From Pontibacter actiniarum (GTDB lineage Bacteria > Bacteroidota > Bacteroidia > Cytophagales > Hymenobacteraceae): a DNA stretch of 64,000 bases. Positions within the stretch are counted from its first letter, which is position 1; each line of letters starts with the position of its first letter. The stretch is taken from positions 1,984,001 to 2,048,000 of the forward strand of contig NZ_CP021235.1 of assembly GCF_003585765.1 (NCBI RefSeq), given 5' to 3'. A program made the position numbers and the translations under genes. Positions 8,470 through 17,409 of this stretch are shown in pieces. The notes under the pieces were generated by a model. That model was not told where the DNA came from. It did not search any database and saw only the letters and a list, made by a program, of their open reading frames with translations.

Positions 8470-9927
8470 TCAGCCCAACAGCTCCCTCACCCGTTTTAGC
8501 TCCTGCTCGCTGTCTACCATCACCATCAGCTTGTCGTAAGCCTGCAATACCGTGGCCCCCACCGGCGTCACAAACTTGCCGCCCCGGTCTATCAGCACAA
8601 TCAGAGAGCTTTTGGGCAGTTGCAGCTCCACCAGCGACTTGCCAACAGCGGCGCTTCCCGCGGAGAGCTGCAGCTCCACCAGTTCGTTTTTGGCATCGTA
8701 GCCCAGCTCCTCGCCCAGCTGCACCCGCTTGAGCGAATCGTCCACTTCGCTCAGCCCCAGCCAGTCTGCCACAAGCTGCAGCGTGGTGCCCTGCAGCATA
8801 ACCGAGGTCAGCACGATAAAGAAAACGATGTTGAAGATCAGCCCCGACTTCTCTACCCCCGCCAATAAGGGATAGGTGGCAAACACAATGGGCACGGCAC
8901 CCCGCAACCCCACCCACGACACGTACAGCTTATCGCGCCAGGAGGCGTTGAAGAAGGCCAGGCTAAGGAACACGCTCGCCGGCCGCGCCACAAATATCAG
9001 GAACAGCGAGATCAGCAAACCGGCACCGGCCACCGGAACAACCTGCGAGGGGAAGACCAGCAAGCCCAGCGTAAGGAACATGAGGATCTGCGAGAGCCAG
9101 GCCACCCCATCGTAAAAGCGCGTCAGGCTGCGTTTGTGGATGAAGTTCCTGTTGCCCAGTATAACCGCCGAAGTGTACACGGCCAGAAACCCGTTTCCGT
9201 TGATCAGGTTGGTGAAGGCGAAGGTAAAGAGCAGCATGGCCAGCGTCAGGGCAGGGTACAGCCCCTCCTGCCCCAGCTTGATGCGGTTGATCGTCCAAGC
9301 CATCACGTTGCCCATCACGACCCCCATCACGGCCCCGATGCTCATCTGCAGGAAGAACAAGGGCACCAGCTCCCACAGGCTTGCCTCCTGGTTGGTGAGT
9401 AAAAACGTAAAGCTGACGGTAAGGAAGTAGGCCATGGGGTCGTTACTGCCGGACTCCAGCTCCAGGGTGGGGCGCAGGTTATTTTTAAGCCCGATGTTGC
9501 GCGAGCGAAGGATGGAGAACACAGCCGCGGCATCCGTAGACGAAACAATGGCCCCCAGCAGCACCCCCTCCAGCAGCGTAAAGTGCAGCACGTAAGAGGC
9601 AAAGGCACCCACCAGCAGGGCCGTAACCAACACCCCGGCCGTGGAGAGGGTCACGCCGCGCCAGAGTACCGAGCGCGTGCTCGCCCAGTTGGTATCAAGC
9701 CCTCCCGAGAACAAGATCAGCGTCAGGGCCACGGTACCCAGCGACTGCGCCGTTTGGGAATCGTCGAAGTAAATGCCGCCGATGCCATCGGAGCCGGCCA
9801 GCATCCCCACACCCAGGAACAGCACCAGCGCCGGAATACCGAGCCGGCCCAGGCTCTTGCTGACCAGTATACTCAGGAAGAGCAGTATGGAGGTGCCTAA
9901 AAGGATATCTTCAATTGTAAAGTTCAT
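8470..9927 (-). CDS. Potassium/proton antiporter, CPA1 family with TrkA-C domain
   Basis: A 485-residue inner-membrane antiporter exchanging K+ (or Na+) for H+. About twelve hydrophobic segments span residues 5-390, including ALVLFLGVGMLAGSDGIGG and SSTDAAAVFSILRSR, the discontinuous-helix region with the conserved Asp pair region of CPA1/NhaP2. The C-terminal 90 residues form a soluble TrkA-C (RCK-C) domain (ELVELQLSAGSAAVGKSLVE), usual for NhaP2-type K+/H+ antiporters under nucleotide control. The start is ATG 9925-9927; the frame extends 13 codons upstream without reason to use them. A small membrane protein gene ends 50 bases upstream on the same strand. Confidence 0.88.
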   Translation of the reverse strand: MNFTIEDILLGTSILLFLSILVSKSLGRLGIPALVLFLGVGMLAGSDGIGGIYFDDSQTAQSLGTVALTLILFSGGLDTNWASTRSVLWRGVTLSTAGVLVTALLVGAFASYVLHFTLLEGVLLGAIVSSTDAAAVFSILRSRNIGLKNNLRPTLELESGSNDPMAYFLTVSFTFLLTNQEASLWELVPLFFLQMSIGAVMGVVMGNVMAWTINRIKLGQEGLYPALTLAMLLFTFAFTNLINGNGFLAVYTSAVILGNRNFIHKRSLTRFYDGVAWLSQILMFLTLGLLVFPSQVVPVAGAGLLISLFLIFVARPASVFLSLAFFNASWRDKLYVSWVGLRGAVPIVFATYPLLAGVEKSGLIFNIVFFIVLTSVMLQGTTLQLVADWLGLSEVDDSLKRVQLGEELGYDAKNELVELQLSAGSAAVGKSLVELQLPKSSLIVLIDRGGKFVTPVGATVLQAYDKLMVMVDSEQELKRVRELLG

Positions 9928-9977
9928 AAGTGATGGTTTTGAGCTGTAATACGGCCGCAGCCGCATGTTCCTTTACG

Positions 9978-10160
9978 TTAAACTCCCTTGCTTACAGCAT
10001 GCACCAGAAAAGAGAGCAGTAGCACCAACAGGTAAATACGCAGTACAGCGCCCCGGCTAGGCACGCCATAGTACCACCACAGGCTACGCCTTGGGGAGAA
10101 CAGGCCCACCAGAAGGCCTGTCATAGCAAGTATAGAAGTAATAACAGACAGTTCTGCCAT
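9978..10160 (-). CDS. Small two-helix membrane protein, hypothetical
   Basis: A 60-residue frame beginning at ATG 10158-10160 and ending 50 bases before the antiporter start, same strand. It has two hydrophobic segments (roughly residues 4-20 and 40-56) around a basic, aromatic loop (SPRRSLWWYYGVPSRG), a common layout for small inner-membrane proteins. The spacing suggests co-transcription with the antiporter. I recognise no family; it could be a chance frame, although the hydrophobic pattern speaks against that. Confidence 0.5.
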   Translation of the reverse strand: MAELSVITSILAMTGLLVGLFSPRRSLWWYYGVPSRGAVLRIYLLVLLLSFLVHAVSKGV

Positions 10161-10287
10161 AGCTGAAAAGTATAAACAATGTGTTACAGCAGCGCCTTAG
10201 CCAGCGCCGCCGGTACAGGAATAGTAAAAAAAAGATTGCCCCGAAACAGGGGCTGAAGGATTTCTCCGGCGCGCGCAGGAAAGCACT

Positions 10288-10309
10288 GCCGGCTTCAGGC
10301 GAAGCCGGC
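10288..10309. terminator. Possible hairpin terminator after the 10339-10731 gene
   Basis: Nine-bp perfect stem GCCGGCTTC / GAAGCCGGC with a 4-base loop, 29 bases beyond the stop of the minus-strand gene at 10339. There is no strong T-run on either side, so termination is only plausible. Confidence 0.4.
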
Positions 10310-10338
10310 TTAACCAGAGAAAAGGCAATACCAAAAAG

Positions 10339-10731
10339 CTAGGGCGCGTTGGGAAGTATGGAGGCAGGCAGCACCTGCTCCAGCAGCTCGGCAGCGGTAA
10401 CCGGGCAAGTATAAACCGGCTCGGCATTACGGGCAAGGGCGGCAAAAAGGGGCAGCAACAGCAGCTTTACCGCCTGCAGCACCTGCTTCACCACCAGCAC
10501 GGGGGCCGACTCGGCGTGATCGAAGACCTGTACCGGCTGCGGTTTTACAGCCTGCTCGTTTTCCTGCACATGGGCGGGCGCGAGGCGCAAAACAGAGCTG
10601 GCGACGGAGCCCTGCACCAGGTAATCGTATACCATCACCTCGTGCCCCGGCATGGTCAGGGCCCAAAACAGCATCACCCACATCAGCGGGTACTTAAGCC
10701 AGTGGCGTCGGATAGTACGGGTACAGAGCAT
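10339..10731 (-). CDS. Hypothetical small membrane or exported protein
   Basis: A 130-residue frame starting at ATG 10729-10731. Residues 12-28 are hydrophobic after a basic start (RTIRRHWLKYPLMWVMLFWA), so a signal anchor is likely; a second hydrophobic stretch (VKLLLLPLFAALA) lies near residue 90. It is divergent from the PBP1A gene, and the intergenic region starts with a perfect inverted repeat only one base from this ATG. I recognise no family. The gene is supported by its position, its own promoter-like element and protein-like composition. Confidence 0.5.
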   Translation of the reverse strand: MLCTRTIRRHWLKYPLMWVMLFWALTMPGHEVMVYDYLVQGSVASSVLRLAPAHVQENEQAVKPQPVQVFDHAESAPVLVVKQVLQAVKLLLLPLFAALARNAEPVYTCPVTAAELLEQVLPASILPNAP

Positions 10732-10732
10732 C

Positions 10733-10769
10733 GCTGCAAAGGTAAAGAATTATACTTTACCTTTGCAGC
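10733..10769. promoter_or_regulatory. 37-base perfect inverted repeat holding divergent -7 elements
   Basis: Arms of 15 bases (10733-10747 and 10755-10769) are exact reverse complements around a 7-base AT spacer. Each arm contains TACCTTTG, a match to the Bacteroidota -7 consensus TAnnTTTG: plus strand at 10758-10765 and minus strand at 10737-10744. Neither has a clear -33 TTTG at the right spacing. The repeat may be an operator, a pair of face-to-face promoters, or both, between the 10339-10731 gene and PBP1A. Confidence 0.55.
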
Positions 10770-10898
10770 ACCGGAGCGCGTGGGCAATGGCACAGGCTTT
10801 GCTAATTGACAGGCGTTGCACCCAAATTTGCACTTTACTCGTTTGCATGTTTCGCCACCATCACCGCTGCGGCAGCAAACCAGGCACGAACACAGAAT

Positions 10899-13364
10899 AT
10901 GAGGCGTACGCTGAATAAGATACTAAAATTCATCATCACCAAAATAATGGCGCCCTTTGTGCGGCTGGTGCACGGCGAGCTGTCTGCCTTCTGGCAGAGC
11001 CAGAAACCCAAGTTCACCCGCACCTACTGGCAGCAGAAATGGGCCGAGTGGCAGGAGAGCCGCAGCCGCTCTGACTACAGGTTCCTGCTCAGGGCCTTTT
11101 ACAAGCTGGCGCTCTTCGGGGTTCTGGTGCTGGTCCTCTTCTACTTCGCCGTCTACGCTGGCTTTCTGGGAGGCATGCCCTCCACCAAGGAGCTGAAGTC
11201 GGTGCACAATAACACCGCCTCGGAAGTCTACTCGGCCGATGGCGTGCTGCTGGGCCGCTACTACATCCAGGACCGGACCAACGTCAAGTTTGCCGACATC
11301 TCCCCTGCCGCCATAGATGCCCTGATTGCCACAGAGGACGTGCGCTTTTATGAGCACAGCGGCGTAGATGCACGCAGCCTGGCCCGCGTTTTTATAAAGT
11401 CTTTGCTGATGCAGAACGAGAGCTCCGGCGGCGGCAGCACGCTGAGCCAGCAGCTGGCCAAGAACCTGTACCCGCGTAAGAACTACTGGCTCTGGGACAT
11501 GCCCGTCAACAAGCTGCGCGAGATGATCATCGCCCGGAAGCTGGAGAGCCTGTACTCCAAAGAAGAAATACTGGAGCTGTACCTGAACACCGTGCCCATG
11601 GGCGGCAACCTGTACGGTATTGAGCGCGCCTCCCACCGCTTCTTCAACACCTCCGCCGACTCACTGAAGCCCGAGGAGGCCGCCGTGCTGATTGGAATGC
11701 TGAAAGCCACCACCACCTATAACCCGCGCCTGCACCTGGAGCGCTCCAGAACGCGCCGTAACGTGGTGCTGGCGCAGATGGCCAAGTATGAATTTCTCAG
11801 CCCCGCCCAGGCCGACTCCCTGCAACAGCTGCCGCTACAACTCGACTATAACTACACCACCCACAACGACGGCATTGCACCCTACTTCCGGGAGCAGCTA
11901 CGGCAGGAGCTGGTGGAGTGGGCCGCCGGCAAGAAAAAGGGAAACGGGGAAACCTACAACCTCTACACCGACGGGCTGAAGATCTATACCACCATTGATG
12001 CCGGCATGCAGCGCCATGCCGAAGCGGCCGTGCGCAAGCAGATGGCGCAACTGCAGAAACAGTTCGACGCGCACTGGCGCGGGCGGGCACCCTGGGGCCG
12101 GAGCTCCAATGTGTTACAGGTGGCCATGCAGCGCTCCGACCGCTACAGAAAAATGAAGGAGGCAGGAAAATCGGAGGCCGATATTGCCGCCGCGTTCCGG
12201 GAGCCGGTGCCGATGCAGGTGTATGCCTGGGGCGGCACCGACAAGAAGACCATGAGCCCGCTGGACTCCATCGCCTATTACCAGCGCTTCCTGAACACGG
12301 GCCTGTTATCCGTGGAGCCACACTCGGGGTACGTGCGCGCCTGGGTCGGCGGCATAAACCACCACGTGTTTAAGTATGACCATGTGCGCGCCAAGCGCCA
12401 GGTGGGCTCTACCTTTAAGCCCATTGTGTACGCTGCCGCACTGGAAAAGGGCCTGCAACCCTGCGACTACTTCCCGAATGAGCGCATTACTTACCCGGAG
12501 TATGATAACTGGTCTCCACGCAATGCCTCAGAGCAGTACGGCGGCGAGTATACCATGCGCGGTGCCCTGGCGCACTCCGTTAACACGGTGTCGGCTCAGC
12601 TCATCATGAAGGCGGGCGTGCGCAAAACCGTGGCCATGGCGCACCGCCTGGGCATCAGCTCAGACCTTCCGGAGGTGCCTTCGCTGGCCCTCGGTACCGC
12701 CGACCTATCGCTGCTGGAGATGGTGACCGCCTATGCCACCTTCGCCAACCGCGGCTATCAGGTGGACCCGGTGTACATCCAGAAGATCACCGACCGGGAT
12801 GGCAAGGTGCTGCGTGAGCACCGTGCGGGAGAGGGAGCGAAAAAGGTACTTTCGGAGAAAACGGCCGCCTTAATGCTGCACCTCATGCAGGGCGTGGTGG
12901 AAGAGGGCAGTGCCGCCAAACTGCGCTCACAGTTCGGCCTGAAAATGGATATCGCCGGAAAAACGGGCACCACCCAGGAGCACGCCGACGGATGGTTTAT
13001 CGGAATAACGCCGCAGCTGGTAACCGGCGTCTGGGTTGGTGGCGAGAGCCCGGAAGTGCGCTTCCGGACGCTGGCGCTGGGGCAGGGCTCACACACGGCC
13101 CTGCCGATCTGGGGAGACTTTATCCGCCGCATCGCCATCGACCCGGCTTATAAAGGGTACTACAACAGCCACTTTGAGCCGCTCCCCCCCAGCCTGCAGG
13201 CCAGCTTAAACTGTGCGTCTTTCCGGGCCGAGCCGCCGCGCGAAAACTTTCTGGAGCGCGTACTGGACAAAGTTACCGACAAAGCCGCCCAGACTTTTGA
13301 GCAGTGGAAGGAAAACTGGAAGAAACGCCGGCAGGAGCGGAAACAGCGAAAAAAGCGGGATTAG
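10899..13364 (+). CDS. Class A penicillin-binding protein (PBP1A-like transglycosylase/transpeptidase)
   Basis: An 821-residue bifunctional peptidoglycan synthase. One membrane helix (about 70-92) follows a basic cytoplasmic tail. The GT51 domain shows the catalytic Glu in IATEDVRFYEHSGVD (E146) and GGGSTLSQQLAKNLY near 178-191. The transpeptidase domain has the active-site serine in GSTFK (S504, K507), then SVN in AHSVNTVSAQL and KTGTT near 688. I start at ATG 10899; the frame can be pushed to a TTG at 10806 but the extra residues are not family-like. The C-terminal tail is very basic. It polymerises and cross-links glycan strands in the periplasm. Confidence 0.93.
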   Translation: MRRTLNKILKFIITKIMAPFVRLVHGELSAFWQSQKPKFTRTYWQQKWAEWQESRSRSDYRFLLRAFYKLALFGVLVLVLFYFAVYAGFLGGMPSTKELKSVHNNTASEVYSADGVLLGRYYIQDRTNVKFADISPAAIDALIATEDVRFYEHSGVDARSLARVFIKSLLMQNESSGGGSTLSQQLAKNLYPRKNYWLWDMPVNKLREMIIARKLESLYSKEEILELYLNTVPMGGNLYGIERASHRFFNTSADSLKPEEAAVLIGMLKATTTYNPRLHLERSRTRRNVVLAQMAKYEFLSPAQADSLQQLPLQLDYNYTTHNDGIAPYFREQLRQELVEWAAGKKKGNGETYNLYTDGLKIYTTIDAGMQRHAEAAVRKQMAQLQKQFDAHWRGRAPWGRSSNVLQVAMQRSDRYRKMKEAGKSEADIAAAFREPVPMQVYAWGGTDKKTMSPLDSIAYYQRFLNTGLLSVEPHSGYVRAWVGGINHHVFKYDHVRAKRQVGSTFKPIVYAAALEKGLQPCDYFPNERITYPEYDNWSPRNASEQYGGEYTMRGALAHSVNTVSAQLIMKAGVRKTVAMAHRLGISSDLPEVPSLALGTADLSLLEMVTAYATFANRGYQVDPVYIQKITDRDGKVLREHRAGEGAKKVLSEKTAALMLHLMQGVVEEGSAAKLRSQFGLKMDIAGKTGTTQEHADGWFIGITPQLVTGVWVGGESPEVRFRTLALGQGSHTALPIWGDFIRRIAIDPAYKGYYNSHFEPLPPSLQASLNCASFRAEPPRENFLERVLDKVTDKAAQTFEQWKENWKKRRQERKQRKKRD

Positions 13365-13402
13365 AGCGGGCTCTAGCCCCAACTTAAACCGCTACCATAT
13401 AA

Positions 13403-13445
13403 AAAGCGCCGGCAGAGTCAGGTTTACTGTCTCTGCCGGCGCTTT
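13403..13445. terminator. Bidirectional hairpin between PBP1A and thioesterase genes
   Basis: Perfect 15-bp stem (13403-13417 with 13431-13445) with a 13-base loop, A-rich on the left flank and T-containing on the right. It lies between the convergent ends of the PBP and thioesterase genes. Confidence 0.8.
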
Positions 13446-13488
13446 CTTATGATCCTCTGCTCGCCAGGGCTTTGGGTTCAGACTCGGT

Positions 13489-13926
13489 TTAGCCCGCTAG
13501 CTCTTCGTAGTCTTCGCTTCTGTTCAGTCGGTTAAACTGCTCCACCAGCTCCTGCGGCAGCTTTGCCAGCTTGCGTTTCTCCAGGTCGAGCCAGGCTCCC
13601 TCCACGTTGATCACGGCGGCTTTTACCCCGTCCGCACGGTATACTTCGTGGCGGATGGACCAGCGGGAGCCGTCGGCTCTGCTTTTGGTCAGCTCCACCG
13701 TTACCTTCAGGTGCTCATTAATGCCCACCTCGCGCAGGTACACCAGCTCCTCCCTAAAAAGGATAGGGCCTATCTTTAAATGCTGAAACGCTTTCAGGTC
13801 CAGCCCAAGCCTGTCGAGCACCACAATACGTGCCTGTGCGGCAAAATCGGCGTAGGCAGAGTGGCGCATGTGCATGTTGGCATCCAGGTGCGACCACATT
13901 ACCTTTCCTTCATATACATTATCCAT
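13489..13926 (-). CDS. Acyl-CoA thioesterase, 4HBT hotdog fold
   Basis: A 145-residue single hotdog domain. The motif HLDANMHMRHSAYADFAAQAR at the N-terminus is the 4-hydroxybenzoyl-CoA thioesterase/YbgC-type active region (usual form D-x-x-x-H-x-x-N-x-x-Y), with D, H and Y kept. FREELVYLREVGINEHL and RWSIRHEVYRADG match the later strands of the fold. It hydrolyses acyl-CoA thioesters; chain preference is unknown. The ATG at 13924-13926 is preferred over the longer frame to 13989 because the motif then starts near residue 12 as in the family. Confidence 0.83.
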   Translation of the reverse strand: MDNVYEGKVMWSHLDANMHMRHSAYADFAAQARIVVLDRLGLDLKAFQHLKIGPILFREELVYLREVGINEHLKVTVELTKSRADGSRWSIRHEVYRADGVKAAVINVEGAWLDLEKRKLAKLPQELVEQFNRLNRSEDYEELAG

Positions 13927-14058
13927 AGTCAATTGTCCGTTTTTTGCTAAAATACGAAAAGCTGCAGGCAATTTAAACCCATAACACAATTTTGGTTTCC
14001 AGAGAGGACCTTAAAGCCACAGCTGCGCCCTTTTTCCGGTAATTCACCTAAAAAATGA

Positions 14059-14089
14059 TTTGCGCTAACACAGTTCAGCATAAATTTTG
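14059..14089 (+). promoter_or_regulatory. Putative promoter of the S1/P1 nuclease gene
   Basis: TTTG at 14059-14062 and TAAATTTTG at 14081-14089, separated by 18 bases. This approximates the Bacteroidota -33 TTTG and -7 TAnnTTTG pair with one extra T. The nuclease ATG is 40 bases downstream. Confidence 0.45.
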
Positions 14090-14128
14090 TTGTTTTGCAA
14101 TCGCAACAATCAACCATTAAGTATAGCC

Positions 14129-14896
14129 ATGAAAAAATTAGCAAGTGTTTTCTTCCTGTGCCTACTGCTTACCAGCCAGGCCTTTGCCTGGGGCCAGAAC
14201 GGACACCGCGCCGTTGGCCTTGTCGCTGAGCAGCACCTGAGCAAGAAGGCAAAGAAGAAGATTCTGAAACTCCTGGAAGAGAACACCTTGGCAGAGGTTT
14301 CTGTGTGGATGGATGATATCAAGAGTGACCATGCCTATGACCATACCCATGACTGGCACTGGGTGACTATCCCGGACGGAAAATCTTACGAAGAGACGGA
14401 GAAAAACCCGCACGGGGATGTGATCGGCAAGATTGAGGAAGTTTCGAAGGCCCTGAAAGCCGGCAACCTGACGAAGGAGCAGGAGCAGGAGTACGTGAAG
14501 TTTCTGGTGCACCTGGTGGGGGATATCCACCAGCCGATGCACGTGGGCGGCTACGACGACCAGGGTGGCAACGCGGTGAAGGTACAGTGGTTCTACCAGC
14601 CGTCTAACCTGCACCGCGTGTGGGACAGCGACATGATCGACAGTAAGAACCTGAGCTTTACGGAGGTGGTGCGCTTCCTGGGCGAGCCGAACAAAGAGCA
14701 GGTCAAGCAGTGGCAGTCTGCGTCGGTAAGGGACTGGGCGAAGGAGTCGATGAGCTACCGCGAGCAGATGTACGACCTGCCGGAAGACAAGAAATTAAGC
14801 TACCGCTATGCGTATGAGAACTATGACCTGGTAGAGCAGCGCCTACTGCAGGCGGGTATCCGCCTGGCCGGCCTCCTCAACGAGATCTACGGATAA
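14129..14896 (+). CDS. S1/P1 nuclease, secreted
   Basis: A 255-residue zinc nuclease. The signal peptide (residues 1-20, ending AFA) is followed at once by WGQNGHRAVG: in the S1/P1 family the mature N-terminal Trp and the nearby His bind the zinc cluster. Further zinc ligands are seen in DHTHDWHWVTIP near 80-90, FLVHLVGDIHQPMHVG near 130-145 and HRVWDSDMI near 170. The enzyme cleaves single-stranded DNA or RNA and often removes 3'-phosphates, so it may scavenge phosphate and nucleosides. The start ATG 14129 is set by the signal peptide. A strong terminator follows. Confidence 0.9.
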   Translation: MKKLASVFFLCLLLTSQAFAWGQNGHRAVGLVAEQHLSKKAKKKILKLLEENTLAEVSVWMDDIKSDHAYDHTHDWHWVTIPDGKSYEETEKNPHGDVIGKIEEVSKALKAGNLTKEQEQEYVKFLVHLVGDIHQPMHVGGYDDQGGNAVKVQWFYQPSNLHRVWDSDMIDSKNLSFTEVVRFLGEPNKEQVKQWQSASVRDWAKESMSYREQMYDLPEDKKLSYRYAYENYDLVEQRLLQAGIRLAGLLNEIYG

Positions 14897-14915
14897 GCAT
14901 CGGATGGACGTTCCT

Positions 14916-14964
14916 AACAGCCACAGCCGCTCCGCTACAGGAGCCGCTGTGGCTGTTGCTTTTT
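14916..14964 (+). terminator. Rho-independent terminator after the nuclease gene
   Basis: An 18-bp stem with one C-C mismatch (14916-14933 with 14940-14957) and a 6-base loop, followed by five T. It lies 20 bases after the nuclease stop codon. Confidence 0.9.
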
Positions 14965-15121
14965 AGGGCGGTTCGTCCTGGCGTCTGCCTTGGCTTAATT
15001 GTGCAGGCCGTGTTATCATAAAGCGCCGCAAGCCGTACCAACTCAGAGGTTTTTATTACTTTTGGGCTTCTCTGCTTCTGTCTCTTCAGAAGGCCCTTCT
15101 TAAACATCAACACAAAGCAAC

Positions 15122-16426
15122 ATGGAGTCATACTTCCACCTGAATCGACACAACACAAATGTGAAAACGGAGGTGCTGGCGGGCGTTTCCTCTTTCCTGG
15201 CCACGGCCTACGTTATTGTAGTGAACCCTACGATCCTGAGCCAGGCGGGCATGCCTTTTTCTGGAGTCCTGACGGCCACGGTGCTGGTGTCTTTTTTCAG
15301 CAGCGTTATGATGGGCTTCTATGCGCGCAACCCCATTCTGGTTGCCCCCGGCATGGGGCTGAACGCCTTCTTCACCTATTCGGCCGTGCTGGGCATGGGG
15401 ATCTCGTGGCAGGTGGCACTGGGGGCGGTGTTCTGGTCGGGCGTCGTGTTTCTCCTGCTTTCCCTTTTTAACGTGCGCACGCTTATTGTGCGGGCAATTC
15501 CCAAGCCGCTGCGCTACGCCATTGCCGCCGGCATCGGCTTGTTCATCACGCTTATCGGCTTTGCCAACGCAAAATTCATCGTGGCTAACCCTTCCACTAT
15601 CATCGGCATCAGCCCCATGACCCCTGCCCTGCTTACCTTCCTGGCCGGGCTGCTTTTAACGGCGGTGTTCATCGTCCGCAACGTGAAAGGGGGCATCCTG
15701 CTGGGCATCCTCTTCACCACCCTGGCCTCCTACCCGATCGGCCGCTGGTGGGGCACGGACCTGGCCCCGCTCATCACCTGGCAGGGCCTTGTGGCTGCAC
15801 CAGATTTCAGCCTCCTGTTCCAGCTGGACCTGATCAATTCGTTTAAGCTTTCGGTTGTGCCGGTGATCTTCGCCTTTGTGTTCACGGATATGTTTGACAG
15901 TGTCTCCACGTTTGTGGGGCTGGCCGAGGCCGCCAACCTCATGGACGAAAACGGGGAGCCGCAAAACGTGCAGCGCTCCCTCACGACCGATGCCGTAGCC
16001 ACCACACTGGCGGGCCTGGTGGGCTCCAGCCCCGGAACGGCTTACGTGGAGTCTGCGGTGGGCATAGAAATGGGCGGCCGCACCGGGCTTACAGCGGTTG
16101 TGGGCGGGGCGCTCTTTTTGCCGTTCCTTTTCCTGGCGCCGCTGCTTTCCATGATTCCCCCGATTGCCACCGCGCCGGCGCTGGTGCTGGTGGGGGCCTT
16201 TATGGTGCGGCCGGTAACCAAAATAGACTGGTTTAAGATGGATGACGCCATCCCTGCTTTCCTGGCCATGGTGCTCATCCCCTTTACCTACTCCATTACG
16301 CAGGGCATTATCTGGGGCTTCCTGTGCTGGACGGCCCTGAAGCTTGTGACCGGCAAGCGCAACGAGATCAGCTGGATGCTTTGGGTGATCAATATCTTTG
16401 CGATCCTAGCCATTCTGCAGCACTAG
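15122..16426 (+). CDS. NCS2 family purine permease (adenine/guanine-hypoxanthine type)
   Basis: A 434-residue membrane transporter of the AzgA-like branch of the nucleobase-cation symporter-2 family. Visible signatures are TEVLAGVSSFLATAYVIVVN at the N-terminus, LVAPGMGLNAFFTYS near 80-95, VFTDMFDSVSTFVGLAEAAN near 255-275 and SSPGTAYVESAVGIEMGGRTGLTA near 300-320. These match proton-coupled adenine or guanine/hypoxanthine importers. About twelve to fourteen membrane segments are apparent. It stands alone. A TACTTTTG element (15057-15064) fits a -7 box but has no clear partner. Confidence 0.9.
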   Translation: MESYFHLNRHNTNVKTEVLAGVSSFLATAYVIVVNPTILSQAGMPFSGVLTATVLVSFFSSVMMGFYARNPILVAPGMGLNAFFTYSAVLGMGISWQVALGAVFWSGVVFLLLSLFNVRTLIVRAIPKPLRYAIAAGIGLFITLIGFANAKFIVANPSTIIGISPMTPALLTFLAGLLLTAVFIVRNVKGGILLGILFTTLASYPIGRWWGTDLAPLITWQGLVAAPDFSLLFQLDLINSFKLSVVPVIFAFVFTDMFDSVSTFVGLAEAANLMDENGEPQNVQRSLTTDAVATTLAGLVGSSPGTAYVESAVGIEMGGRTGLTAVVGGALFLPFLFLAPLLSMIPPIATAPALVLVGAFMVRPVTKIDWFKMDDAIPAFLAMVLIPFTYSITQGIIWGFLCWTALKLVTGKRNEISWMLWVINIFAILAILQH

Positions 16427-16687
16427 CACCAGACCTCTGTGCGCGGCACGAAGGGGTAAAGCCCGCTACCTGTGGAAACTTTCCACACAATGAACTTGCT
16501 TTTGCCATACTTCTGTTCGGTGTAGAGCTGCGGCAGGTTAATTTTTAGCAGGTTTTTACAATAATACACCTGTTTGCTGGTTAACCCTTTAAGGTTTCTG
16601 TGCTCCAAAAGGTATAATTGCGTATCTTCACCTGCCGGATGCCCCGCATCAGTAAACTAAAATTAGTCCAAACCAAAATTTTACATT

Positions 16688-17353
16688 ATGAAGGCACTCT
16701 TTTTCTCCCTGGCGCTTATGTGCACTGTTTCCGCCGTACAGGCACAAGGTACTGCCGCAGAAAAAGCACCTGCAACCAACAAGCTGGAACAGCAATTTAA
16801 CAACCTGAAAAACAACTCCAACAGCTGGCAGGGTTACAAGGTAGTGAAGATCAACACCCTGGAGGCTTTCTGGAAAAGCGTGCAGGAGACGGTAGCTGCC
16901 AAAGACAAAAAGCTGGACAACTTTGAGGCAGAGGCCGACAAGAAGCTACAGGAGGCCCGCAAGGATGTAGCTGCCCAGGAGCAGCAGCTGCAGGCCATGA
17001 AGCAAAGCATGGAGCAGAAAGAGGCTGAGATTCAGCAGAGCATGCACGACATCACCCATATCGCTGTGTTGGGCATTGACATACCCAAGCAGTTCTACGT
17101 GCTCCTGAACAGCGGCATTATCATCGCCCTGCTGATTGCCCTGGGCGTGATGCTGGTACAGCACAGAAGCAGCAAGATAGTAGCCAACGAAAAGCGCAAA
17201 GCCTCCGACGAGATGGAGCTGGAGCTGAATGAATACAAGAAAAGTGCCCGCGAGCGCGAGCTTAAAATAAAGCGCGAGCTGCAAACCGAGCTGAACCGCG
17301 TAGAGGAACTGAAGCAGCAGTTAGCCTCCGTTAAAAAACAGCCGCAGCTTTAA
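16688..17353 (+). CDS. Exported coiled-coil protein with one central membrane helix, unknown function
   Basis: A 221-residue protein with a signal peptide (residues 1-20, ending VQAQ), a Gln/Lys/Glu-rich coiled coil at about 55-115, a single hydrophobic helix (about 139-158, GIIIALLIALGVML), and a second charged coiled coil to the end. The segment LEQQFNNLKNNSNSWQGYKVVK resembles a Bacteroidota family that databases often label tRNA (guanine-N1)-methyltransferase; I see no SAM-binding or TrmD-like motif, so I would not use that name. It is monocistronic with its own terminator at 17374. Function unknown; topology suggests a membrane-tethered scaffold. Confidence 0.78.
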   Translation: MKALFFSLALMCTVSAVQAQGTAAEKAPATNKLEQQFNNLKNNSNSWQGYKVVKINTLEAFWKSVQETVAAKDKKLDNFEAEADKKLQEARKDVAAQEQQLQAMKQSMEQKEAEIQQSMHDITHIAVLGIDIPKQFYVLLNSGIIIALLIALGVMLVQHRSSKIVANEKRKASDEMELELNEYKKSARERELKIKRELQTELNRVEELKQQLASVKKQPQL

Positions 17354-17373
17354 GCGCTGAAGCGTATCAACAG

Positions 17374-17409
17374 AAAGCCCCGGTTACTGTAACGTAGCCG
17401 GGGCTTTTT
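17374..17409 (+). terminator. Rho-independent terminator after the coiled-coil gene
   Basis: Perfect 10-bp stem AAAGCCCCGG / CCGGGGCTTT with a 14-base loop and a trailing T-run, 20 bases after the stop codon. Confidence 0.88.

Noticed and set aside
10806..10898. N-terminal extension of PBP1A
   Set aside because: It begins with TTG and the extra 31 residues do not resemble the usual short basic tail before the membrane helix. ATG 10899 fits the family.
16423..16608. 61-residue minus-strand frame after the purine permease
   Set aside because: It overlaps the permease stop, has no promoter or family resemblance, and lies in AT-rich intergenic DNA where such frames arise by chance. A decayed gene cannot be excluded.
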